Shown piece by piece: positions 34,151-43,560 of a DNA stretch of 50,627 nt. The translations under genes were made by a program, and so were the position numbers. The stretch comes from Plantago elongata (lineage: Eukaryota; Streptophyta; Magnoliopsida; Lamiales; Plantaginaceae). Location: NCBI GenBank assembly GCA_036897095.1, contig JAYMSP010000462.1, positions 1 to 50,627 of the forward strand, written 5' to 3'. Positions within the stretch are counted from its first letter, which is position 1. Every line of letters starts with the position of its first letter. The notes under the pieces are model-generated. The model worked only from the letters and a program-made list of their open reading frames with translations. It was not told the DNA's origin and did no database searches.

Positions 34151-36143
34151 TTATCTCTTGCAGACAACTCCTCTTCCATCAAGTCCAGTTTCACACTTCA
34201 AGTTTGTATACTCAAAGTTATTTGCAAGACTTGAACTAGTAGCATGACTTCCCATGAACCTTGAAACAGAACAGTCTGCAGAGAACAAACCTGAAGATGC
34301 AAATTCCTTTTGTCCACCTAAAACAGGCATGTCAATTCCCATCTTCACCCTGGTAACATACTTTCTTCCATATGTTTGTCCAAGTACTCCACTCACATCA
34401 CCACTCAACGAGTAGAACTTGAATCCCAAATCCAGATGAGCTAGGCAATCTTCGTCTGTCACACCGTACTTGTGAATCTTAGAGTCGTCGTTTGTGATAG
34501 GCACAACTGTTGCCTTGATCTGGAAGTTGCCTTCCACTTCGATCATGACTGAGTTTGTTTCTTGAGTTCGTTTGATTCTCGTGCCATTTGATGTCCACTC
34601 TGCTCCTTCTCCTTCCTCTAGGTGGACATGCATACCATCATAGGAGAGGTCTAGGCGGTCAACATCATCGTCCCAGATTGCGGTCTTTTTGGCACCAACA
34701 AGGATTTGGTGGTTGTCGAAGAGGATTCCGAGGGACTGGACCCATGTGAAGTCTCTTCCCATGTTCTTGTTTCTCCTTCCGATGAAGTGAGCATTGATGT
34801 GGAGGTTGTTGTCCGAGACAATGCAAAATTCATTGTCCTTCTTGCCGTGGAAGTAGAAAGTTATCCCATCGGCACCGATGAATCTTGGGTCTTGACATAC
34901 TGCTCCTGGCATATTGCAATCTGCACATAATAACAAAGGTTAAAGTGAGTACTTTCAATAACATTGATGCAAGTCCAAAAGTGTCATAAACGCTCTTTTA
35001 CAAAATGTTTTGGACCCAAACATAGTTATAATGTATATGGCGGTCATTTGCAAGGAGTGCAAACTTACTGCATATGGGACTGCAAGTGACGCAATCAACC
35101 TCACAAGTATGGGGGCAAGCAGCTGGGCACCGATGCTCCTGGAGGTAACATGTGGTGTAGTTTTTGTTTCTGCAACGAACTCTTCTACCAGAGGCAACTT
35201 CAGAACTGTCTGGAGAAGGACTTTGTGCAGGAGTCAATGGTGGGGTTGACGTTGGTGGACTTGCTGGGCTAGGAGTATCAACAGGGGGGCTAGGAGTGAC
35301 CACTGGTGGAGAAGGACTTTGTGCAGGAGTCAATGGTGCCGGTGGGGTTGACGTTGGTGGACTTGCTGGGCTAGGAGTATCAACAGGCGGGCTAGGAGTG
35401 ACCACTGGTGGAGAAGGACTTTGTGCAGGAGTCAATGGTGGGGTTGACGTTGGTGGACTCGCTGGGCTAGGAGTAACAACAGGCGGGCTAGGAGTGACCA
35501 CTGGTGGAGGAGGAGGGCTAGGGGTTGGAGTGGGAGGCAATGGTGGACAAACCGCCGTGCAACTGCCACAATCAACTGTACATGTAGTCGGGCAACTGAA
35601 CGGGCAATAAAGGCTCTTTCTACAAGATTTCCTGTAAAATGGATCTGTGCACCTCACCTGTGATGGCTTACACATGGGCTGGCACGAGCCACAATCAACA
35701 TCGCAGTCATCGGGGCACGTGTCCGGACAATAAAGGCTCTTTCGGTAACAACTGGGGAAATTCTTGTTGTCAGTACACTCCACCTTCTTGCCCTTAGGTG
35801 GAGTACACTTGGGTTCGCAGGTCTGGCAGTCAACCTCGCAGCTGGTTGGGCAAGTGACAGGACAATAAAGATCCTGTCTTTTACGACAAGTATCGAACCT
35901 CCTATCCCTACATTTGACGTTCATGGGCGGCGGAGGAGGAGGCAATGCGTTACACACTGGCTGGCAAGTAGCACAATCGACGTCACAGTCGCGTAAACAA
36001 TTGTCGGGGCATAAAAGTTTTTTGTGGTAACAATCAGGGAAGGTCTTGTCTTGACACTTGACCTTCTTGGGCTTGAGGGGTTGTCCCTGAGCCATAACAA
36101 CAACCATAAGAAGTACAAGGACAGACAAAAATAGGCGAGCCAT
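34151..36143 (-). CDS. Secreted Cys-rich repeat / proline-rich / root-cap domain protein, 614 aa
   Basis: Two exons on the minus strand, 36143-35069 and 34920-34151 (TAA), 615 codons. Order: signal peptide (MARLFLSVLVLLMVVVMAQG); four Cys-rich modules of about 40 residues with eight Cys each (pattern V.C.D...C....LYCP..CP..C.VDC..C.P.C); a Pro/Ser/Thr-rich segment (about residues 205-320) with repeats of TPSPPV and TPAQSPSPPV; and a fifth Cys module. The C-terminal 260 residues form a root-cap/LEA-like domain (CNMPGAVCQDPRFIGADG, HVHLEEGEGAEW, VLGQTYGRKY). The family is extracellular and associated with root cap and cell wall; molecular function is not established. The Pro-rich part suggests extensin-like wall attachment. 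Both exons join in phase (TGC A|AT). Confidence 0.88.
35212..35507 (-). repeat. Three tandem repeats of about 96-102 bp encoding the proline-rich segment
   Basis: Units begin with 'GGAGAAGGACTTTGTGCAGG' (plus strand) at about 35212, 35308 and 35410. They are nearly identical, with one 6-bp insertion adding two residues, so the expansion is recent. Confidence 0.85.
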
Positions 36144-36235
36144 GACCAGCTCGACCGTGTTTTTGTATGTATCTTGATGATTCTGTTACTATGGTGAAAG
36201 TTGGCTGGTATATGAAATATCCATGCAATGGTCTC

Positions 36236-36243
36236 CTTTTATA
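36236..36243 (-). promoter_or_regulatory. TATA box of the root-cap domain gene
   Basis: TATAAAAG on the minus strand, 93 bases from the ATG at 36143. Confidence 0.65.
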
Positions 36244-36249
36244 GAAGTG

Positions 36250-37960
36250 TGGAAGGAAAGAATGCCTCAAGTGAATGCATCAGCTGGTTCCATTTTTCAT
36301 GGTCAACAATTAAACTTAGTTATTACTTAAAATAGGTAGTGTCTCTTTATGTGTTGTTATAGGTTTACTTGTTATCGTCTGAATTGGGATTCCTTCAGAA
36401 ATAGCAAAGTAAACTCATGCTACAACTTGTTCAATACCTTAGTAACTACTCCAAGATGACCATTGATTTGTTGCTTGATATGTATGCAAGTAAGCCGGGC
36501 ACTCATTTTGCAGTTTCAGGAAAAAGCCAAGCTAAACCAGATTTATCTTCATCAAAATCATTTATACCTACAATAACAACAAAAAATAAGACCCAGGATT
36601 CATAATAAGCATTTGAGGGTGGGGATGCATGCACCTCAACTGTAAATAAGATCTCAGGCACAAGAGATTCCAATATGTCGAATAATAATCAATATAACGC
36701 ATAATGACAAGAAGCACAGCTTAAGATTGGTTCCGCTCCAATCAATAGGTCGAGTGTCCGAGTCACATTTGTCGTTCGTTTAACAAATAAATAATATATA
36801 TCGCATAATCAAAACTTGGATGTTTCCAGAATGCTTGATTGACTTGTTTATGCAAGCTATACTATTTTCAAAAGAATATCAACAACTTGCTACAGAGTGA
36901 GTTTTCTTGAAGAAAGGTTAAAGTGAGTTATTCAAATAATCTCCAAATGCATGTATTGAGCAATAGACAATTACGGGCAAAATTCCTCATCTACAAATCA
37001 GTATTTGTGTAGGTTGTCCTAACTTGCCCAATATCAAAAATCACATGACATGAGGATAATATTACCATTAATCTTTAATAACATGAAATTTACTAGCTAG
37101 GCTAGCTGCAACATCATACAGACTAATATACTTATATACACTATATATACCGCAATTTCGAATTGGGTTCATCAGTTACTTTCTGCTATTGAACTTCTTG
37201 GCGTTCAGGTCAGGACATGGAATAATGAAGAAGTTAACTCTGTGGAATAATTATTTAGTAGGATTGTGTTTATTGCTCAAATATGAACTTCATTTTTTCT
37301 CAGTCAGTCTAAGTGATGGACAGATAAATTCATTATAAGAAATCATTAAGTGTAGCGTGTAGATCAGATACAGAGTCCGGAAAGTAGTTCCGGGTTTCAC
37401 TGATGTACATTACATGTTCTTCCTCTAACATCTCATACCTTGATTTTGATTTGTTACACACTTACACTTACCTGTGTTAGGAGATGCAGTTTCACTTGCA
37501 TGTGCTTGCTTGACCTGTTCATTTTGCTGCCTAAGCATTCTTTCTAACTATAATTCTATAAATTTTCTGCATTCAGTATTTACTTGTGACTGTAGTGTGT
37601 GTAGATTAATAATGTTTGGTGTCAAGAGCTGCCTTGTTGTGACCTTAATTACTCAAACCTTAATTTCCAATTTGTCTTTGTCAGCAAGCTGTTGCGTAAG
37701 CACTAAACACGTATAACTTCAACCCTCTCAGTGTTTCTCAAAATCGATGAAATACAACAAAGCCAGTCTGGCTGTTCCAGAGTGTTTTTCTCAGTCTGCT
37801 GAATTCCTTGTAGTTTCTCAACTTATGCATACTGTGGGAGATTGGACGGGCTTATTTGAGTCGTGGAGATGGTACGTATATTAGGGAAATGTCTCGCGGT
37901 TAGACTGTTAGGGTAGTCTGTGATGTGTTATAATTCATGGCTTGAATGTATCTGAGAGTG
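36250..37960. other. Intergenic sequence with possible LTR ends
   Basis: No gene is supported. CTAACA at about 37425 and TGTTAG at about 37472 look like LTR ends facing each other across 42 bases, but no primer-binding site, polypurine tract or second copy was found. Confidence 0.35.
36728..36796 (+). repeat. SINE-like 3' fragment
   Basis: 'CAATAGGTCGAGTGTCCGAG' followed by 'TCACATTTGTCGTT' and an A/T-rich tail resembles the fragment at 1467-1527. A box-B-like core is present; the 5' part is not resolved. Confidence 0.3.
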
Positions 37961-37969
37961 ATTGTTCGG

Positions 37970-38480
37970 ATTAATCCGAAGTTTCGCAGCACCTTGGGGT
38001 CAATCCGTAATCCGATCTGAATGGTTCAGAACGATTCAGATTAATCCGACTCGGATCGATTTTTTTCAAATTAATCCGAAAATAATCCAAAAATAAAAAA
38101 AAATAAAAATAAAAATTATCCTTCCTTCCTCAACTCCCCTAAAACCTCCAAAACCTCAAAATAAAATAAAATAGAAATGATGGGAATGAATAAAGATGAA
38201 TGGATGAATAGGGTTCTTTTTTGGATTTTTGTTATTAGGTTTGGATATAAGTTGTTATTTCAAACATTGTTTTTGACTTTGAAAGAAGGGTATTTTTTTT
38301 GTTTTAATATTTTGGATTAAAATTGAATAATTCAAAAATCCGACGGATCGGTTCGAATTAATCCTAAAATCTTCGGATCCCAAATATGCTAATTCGTAAT
38401 CTAATCCGGACATACCGAATTGAATCGAATTTAATCAGATTATTGAAATTTTAAATAGAATTTTTGAATTTCGAATTTTA
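37970..38480. repeat. Degenerate repeat built of ATTAATCCGA words
   Basis: Words such as GGATTAATCCGAA, GATTAATCCGACTCGG and, on the far side, GGTTCGAATTAATCC and CTAATCCGGA flank an AT-rich middle, giving loosely inverted arms around it. It is probably a decayed foldback or non-autonomous element. Confidence 0.45.
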
Positions 38481-38754
38481 TGACTACCCTAAATATATCT
38501 ATATGAATCTCGTTTGGAGTCACTTGCATATACTATGCTATTCAGCTCAAACTAGTGGGTTAATCTTCAAAGAAAGTTGGGCCTTCTGAGAAAGAAGAGG
38601 CCTATCTTGAGGAATTAATCTCTCTCTTGCATGTTGGACTTAAAGCTCAATTTAGTGATAACATGGAGGATGAAGGAAAGTTGGGCCCTAGTGTATGTTT
38701 AAAGTGGATTTTTACCCAAGTATGGGTGGAGTCTGAAATTCAACTGCGAAATAC

Positions 38755-39775
38755 GTATCGAGCTTTAACGATGGCTTACTTGCTCATTATCTAACGAGTC
38801 AAGTTTGATTTGGCTCGATAGAGCTCGTTAATGTTTAATATTTTAATAAATTTTTTATTTTTAATAGATAAGACTCGTTAGGCTCATAAATCTCATAAAT
38901 GAAGTTTTAAAACATAAATAATATGAAATTTTTACATAATATAGGTGTAAATAAGTTATCTAGAATTGGTTTCGTAGATACTTTAAGTTCTTTGTTATAA
39001 CAATTGAAAAACAAATTCATGTTGCTACAATGAGAAGATCCTTTTTGTCTGAGGTTTTTGGAAATGTCCAAATATTTGTCCCCGAGAGAGTGAACCAGAG
39101 AGAACGTGAACAAATATTTTGTACTAGTACATAATATTCTGTTTGTTTTATTCTGCAGCTTGCACATTTTGTATGGACAATTAAGCAAGATTTAGTTCCA
39201 ACCATAGTTCTTCACCAAGATCTTTGTCTTCAATACATCAAGTCAGCAAGTCGAACCATATTTCTAAGTATACACTTGTTGGAGCACTTGTCGTTGGGAT
39301 TCTAATTTTATTTCATAGGATAAAATCATAAGAAAAGATTAAAAGGTAATAATCTTAGGAATTTGACTATATACAATTTATAAAAATTAAGTAAAAGTTA
39401 TTGGAACCTAAAAAGAATAGTAATAATTAACGATATTTCGGTACGGTTTCGGTTATTTTCAGTATTGTACCGAAGATCGATTTGGTAAAAAGTAACGAAC
39501 TGAAAACCAAACCCTTTCATTTCGGTTTGATTTTTCGATTTTTTTCGATTTTTCGGTATTTTTGAACACTCCTAGTTGAGTCAGTATTATTAAACGAGTC
39601 GAGCCAAGATTTAAATACTTAAGTTGTAAGCAACTTCAGTTTGACTCGGCTTGTTAATAAAAACACAACTCTTTATTTTTTAGCTTGAATTTATTGAACC
39701 TAAATAAGCCCCTAAGTAGATTTTGCTCGACTAGTGCATTTTATTAAACGAGCCGAGTTCGAGTGGAGCCCTTAA
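38755..39775. repeat. Nested degenerate repeats: GAGCTCG/ACGAGCC arms around a CGGTTTCGGT-type element
   Basis: Left arm words (CTAACGAGTCAAG, GGCTCGATAGAGCTCGTTA) at 38800-38835 are mirrored by right arm words (AACGAGTCGAGCC, AACGAGCCGAGTTCGAG) at 39593-39762. Between them, 39430-39575 is a second repeat type (GGTACGGTTTCGGTTATTTT to TTTTTGAACACTCCTAG). Both are recognisable dispersed-repeat styles; neither codes for protein. Confidence 0.5.
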
Positions 39776-40859
39776 GATCTTGTAATTCAAACCTCATGTC
39801 TAGGCTAGGGTCTTCTAGTCTAGTGCAAAAGGAGTTATACTGAGGATTGAGAACACACGTTTAGTTCACTGACTCATGTTCCACATCACTTCAGCTCCCA
39901 CGATAGTGAAACCTTGGGCAATTTTTCAAATACATATGAAGCTCAATCACACTCTATAATGTGTATGCAAAAGAAATAGATAGGAAGGAAGGTTCTTAGG
40001 AAGTTACTTGCACACATGGAAGTTTCCTCTTGTTGCAACACCACATCAAAATATTCAATGCTTCTAATTACATACTAATACTCTAACGATCCAACCACTA
40101 ATCGATTGAAACTCAATCTTTTTTATTGAAACTATAATCTCTGACTCACGCACGTCCACTAATATTATATCGTCCATTTTGAGTTGGATTATAGAGTCAG
40201 TTTTGATGAGATTAATAACTTGCACATATAAGAGTATCATTTATTGTGATTGCTTGTAATTGATGCAGTACGATGTAGTATAATATATGTCTATATTCAA
40301 TAGAAAATGCAGAAATTATAGCAAACAGTTGCTGCATTTATGAGGCCACCTAGGCAAAATAACCACCAAATTGACCTTAACAAATTTGGTCTAACCAATT
40401 AGCTGTCCCTCTAATTACACCATAACTACCGTTATTACCTTGTCCATTCCTTTCAGTTCTGCTAGCTAAGGCACGTACGGAACCTGTACTTCCTAACGGG
40501 TTCATAACTTGGACAGAGTATCGAGAAAAGATCTCTTTTTCATTTACTTTCTAATAAACTTTGTGTTTCAATATTCAAGCAACTTGTATCAAATCATTGT
40601 ACTAATCTTTGTTACGTTTATAACATGGGCGAGCTAGCATCTCTCATTGACTAATGACTTGTACATGAATTATATCGTGATGGCCGATGAGAAAGCTAGT
40701 TGTCTTTGCATAACAAGTAGCAACTACCACTAGAGAAGACCAACGTTGTTGTTTGTGATTCGTGATATATGTTATTCATATGACAGTAGAATGGAAGAAA
40801 ATGTTATAACTCCAGAGGATACTTTTATTTTTAAGCAGCTAAAATTATATTGAGTAGGG

Positions 40860-41420
40860 TCAAGAGCACAAGGAACGCACTCACCCAAAACAAGTACAAA
40901 GAGAATAAAACATCTCGTCTAAACCATCATACAAGTTTTAGGATACATCATGGAAAATACCGAAACAAAAAACAACCAACAATTAACTAAAAACTCCAAG
41001 TCTCAACACCGTGCACTTCTCAATCCTCCATGTAGGCATAATATGCATCACAACCAAACATCTTCACCATCAAAAAGAGTCTCAAGCACAAAACAAGTTT
41101 CATACTAGGAAAATTTCCACCGTCAATTTCACAAAAGAATCCGATAGTGTCTATTTTACCGAAGTCCGCACCAATGTGCGTGCCTGTTTGGTGTACACAT
41201 TTATCAACCTTCACGATACTCAAGCCGTTTTTTGGGTAATGTCTGAAACATGCCCAACATGACAACGGTGGTGCGAGTGCCCCATATATTCCCCTTCGGG
41301 CACATTCTTAACCACGTTCCTCCACCCTATGCTATCTTTCAGGTCACTTGGCCAGTAATTTAAGACGTGATCAAGGGTCCCTCAAGGTATTAAAAACTAG
41401 ATCGCTTTGGTATATAACTC
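40860..41420. other. Unexplained intergenic segment open on both strands
   Basis: Frames of 81-83 codons exist on both strands at 41011-41265. The minus-strand one begins MSCWACFRHYPKNGL. Continuing upstream on the minus strand finds stops and no exon. It may be a relic of a mobile element; no family was recognised. Confidence 0.3.
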
Positions 41421-41558
41421 GAGGGGATCTGATACCATATTTTAATAACTTGACGGGTTTTATACATATGAATTACATTTTCCATACATATGAATTACAT
41501 TTTCCATCGTCATGAATCTATTACTTGCCAAATTTTCTTTGTCAAATTTGCTTCGTTA

Positions 41559-41809
41559 TGTTGTGTTCTCTTCAACTGAAAATTAATTCAGTTCGGCTTT
41601 GGTTGTATTCTCTTCAACTGAAATTTATTAACTGAATTGAAGTAAGGTATAAATTATAACTAAGCCGAGTTGAACTAGACTAGACTGGACTAAACTGAAC
41701 TGAATTGATTTTCAGTTGAAGATAACACATTCTTAATTATAATTTATACCGTACTTCAGTTCAGTTCAATCCAGTTCAATAAGCTCCAATTGAAGTTGAA
41801 GGTAACAAT
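41559..41809 (-). mobile_element. Tourist-like MITE (outer copy A, inverted) split by another member of its family
   Basis: The left end TGTTGTGTTCTCTTCAACTG and a degenerate right end (TTGAAGTTGAAGGTAACAA) bracket the element. Its interior reads, in reverse orientation, the family's core (AATTTATACC ... GGCTT), interrupted by the inner copy at 41601-41732. Non-coding. Confidence 0.65.
41601..41732 (+). mobile_element. Tourist-like MITE (inner copy A, 132 bp, uninterrupted)
   Basis: Ends GGTTGTATTCTCTTCAACTG and, inverted, CAGTTGAAGATAACACATTC. The core carries AAATTATAACTAAGCCGAG intact. The flanks TTT and TTA are a probable decayed 3-bp TTA target duplication. It sits inside outer copy A. 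Confidence 0.7.
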
Positions 41810-43134
41810 TGTCATATAAAAATTAAAAAGGTATCCAAATCTTTATTATTGAAATAATTGTTAAGGAGGTAGTACTTTTCATTCAATGAACAATGGAAAA
41901 GAAAACAAACTTAAGCTTACAACATCAGTTGGTACTATTGTGTTTTATATACTCCACCATTATTATCAATTTTAGAGGAAATTTCGTTTGAGTTTCTGGA
42001 GATTAACTGAAAGCTTATCGAAAATCGAGATGACGTGTGAGAATCTTATTGAAAATCATTAAAAACCAGGAAATTATAATTCCTCTTTTAACTAGCTTGC
42101 ATTCCCATATGATGTTTCTAATTTTGTCATTAGGACGGTAATGGTGTACGGATTGACTCGACAATTGTGTACTACATAAATTTAAACAGGATTTCCTTTA
42201 TGCAAAGGAAGCATGATCAGTACTTAAAAACTCTCAAGTCTGAACCAGATTCTTTCTCGCATTTTATAAAGTGTTTGTAAAAGTGCATCACCTATGTGGT
42301 AATCAGTACTCAAATTACATTTTACATCGAACTCCTAAAATTTATAATTTTTAATCTAAACATCTTACAAACTGAATGCACTTCGTGTCCAAACGATATG
42401 TGAAACAATAAAGTACGTTCTTGTAACATCATTAGAGTAGTTAATTACATATAATTGGTATGAACGAACATATATGTAATTATTCAAATTGTGAACACTC
42501 TAATGTCACATTATATTACGGCTTTCACTTGTTTTTACCGTGGTTGTGATGTTGTCTAGGATAGGATATGCTAAGAATAAATATTTAGTTGACCATAGGA
42601 AGGTAGCTAAGATAGCTGTAAATTGTGATAAGGATAGTTTAAAACCCGTCAACTTCGGTCCCAAGTCTTCCATATCTGATCCTTAATAATTTTTCAAGAG
42701 ATTCTCTATTGATCAAGTGAGGGTTATCCGGCAACTTGTTTGAAATTCCTTCACTTAACGCGCCAACATCACATCATAGCATGTATCAGCTACTTCTTCT
42801 CATTAATTCTTCGTGTTGGCGTTAGAGCCATCTCTCTCGCAATACCTGTAATTATATGATTTTTGCTTAGTGGACTAGTCTGAGTTGCTATGTGAATATA
42901 GGCATATTGTCGAACCACGTAAATCGTTAATAGTTACTTAATTATTTACTGTTTTGCATGATAGATTTGTATGTACGAATTAAGGTTCTTCGAATTGATG
43001 TAGCATTAAATTGGTTAATTTGATTCAACATTATTGTTATCATATGATTTAAGTTTTATATCTAATTAGATGAATAAGATATTTAAATTCATGTTGTATC
43101 GCTAGCTACCATTCGAAATTCACATGATGAGTAA

Positions 43135-43390
43135 TGTTGTGTTCTCTTCAATTAAAATTTATTTAACTGAACTGAATTGAATTTAACTGAACTGAACTGA
43201 AGTAAGGTATAAATTATAAGGTTGTGTTCTACTCAACTGAGATTTACTAAACTCAATTGAATTGAAATGGAATAAAACTAACTCGAGCTAAACTGAACTG
43301 AAGTGATTTTCAGTTGAAGATAACGCAACTTAACTAAGCCGAGTTGAACCGAACTGAAGTGAAGTGATTTTCAATTGAAGAAAACACAAA
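43135..43390 (+). mobile_element. Tourist-like MITE (outer copy B) split by another member
   Basis: The left end TGTTGTGTTCTCTTCAATT and right end AATTGAAGAAAACACAA form inverted repeats. The core is interrupted between AAATTATAA and CTAAGCCGAG by inner copy B; comparison with uninterrupted copies shows the join directly. Confidence 0.75.
43220..43330 (+). mobile_element. Tourist-like MITE (inner copy B, 111 bp) with TAA target duplication
   Basis: Ends GGTTGTGTTCTACTCAACTG and, inverted, CAGTTGAAGATAACGCAACT. TAA flanks it at 43217-43219 and 43331-43333, the duplication expected of PIF/Harbinger (Tourist) elements. It lacks the AAATTATAA core, so it is a shorter internal-deletion form. Confidence 0.78.
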
Positions 43391-43442
43391 TTGAGTCTAG
43401 CTTTAATTTGCTTAGGCAAAAAATACCGTAAAAATAAAGGAA

Positions 43443-43560
43443 GTATGTGTTCTCCTCAACTAAAATTTACTGAACTGGACTAAACTGGACTGAAGTAAAG
43501 TATAAATTATAACTAAGCCAAACTGAATTGAAATGACCTTCGATTAAAAAGAATACAACT
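43443..43560 (+). mobile_element. Tourist-like MITE (copy C, uninterrupted)
   Basis: It lies 53 bases after copy B: TGTGTTCTCCTCAACTAAAA at the left, a core with AAATTATAACTAAGCCAAAC, and a decayed right end (AAAAGAATACAACT). It preserves the site used by the insertions in copies A and B. Confidence 0.65.

Noticed and set aside
35164-35610. Plus-strand Gly/Val-rich frame of 148 codons
   Set aside because: Antisense of the proline-rich repeats; begins inside the repeat and shows no independent signal.
37425-37480. CTAACA and TGTTAG as the ends of an LTR retrotransposon
   Set aside because: They face each other across 42 bases with no primer-binding site, polypurine tract or repeated LTR sequence.
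41020-41265. 81-codon minus-strand frame beginning MSCWACF
   Set aside because: The opposite strand is equally open, no family was recognised and no flanking exon was found; listed only as an unexplained segment.
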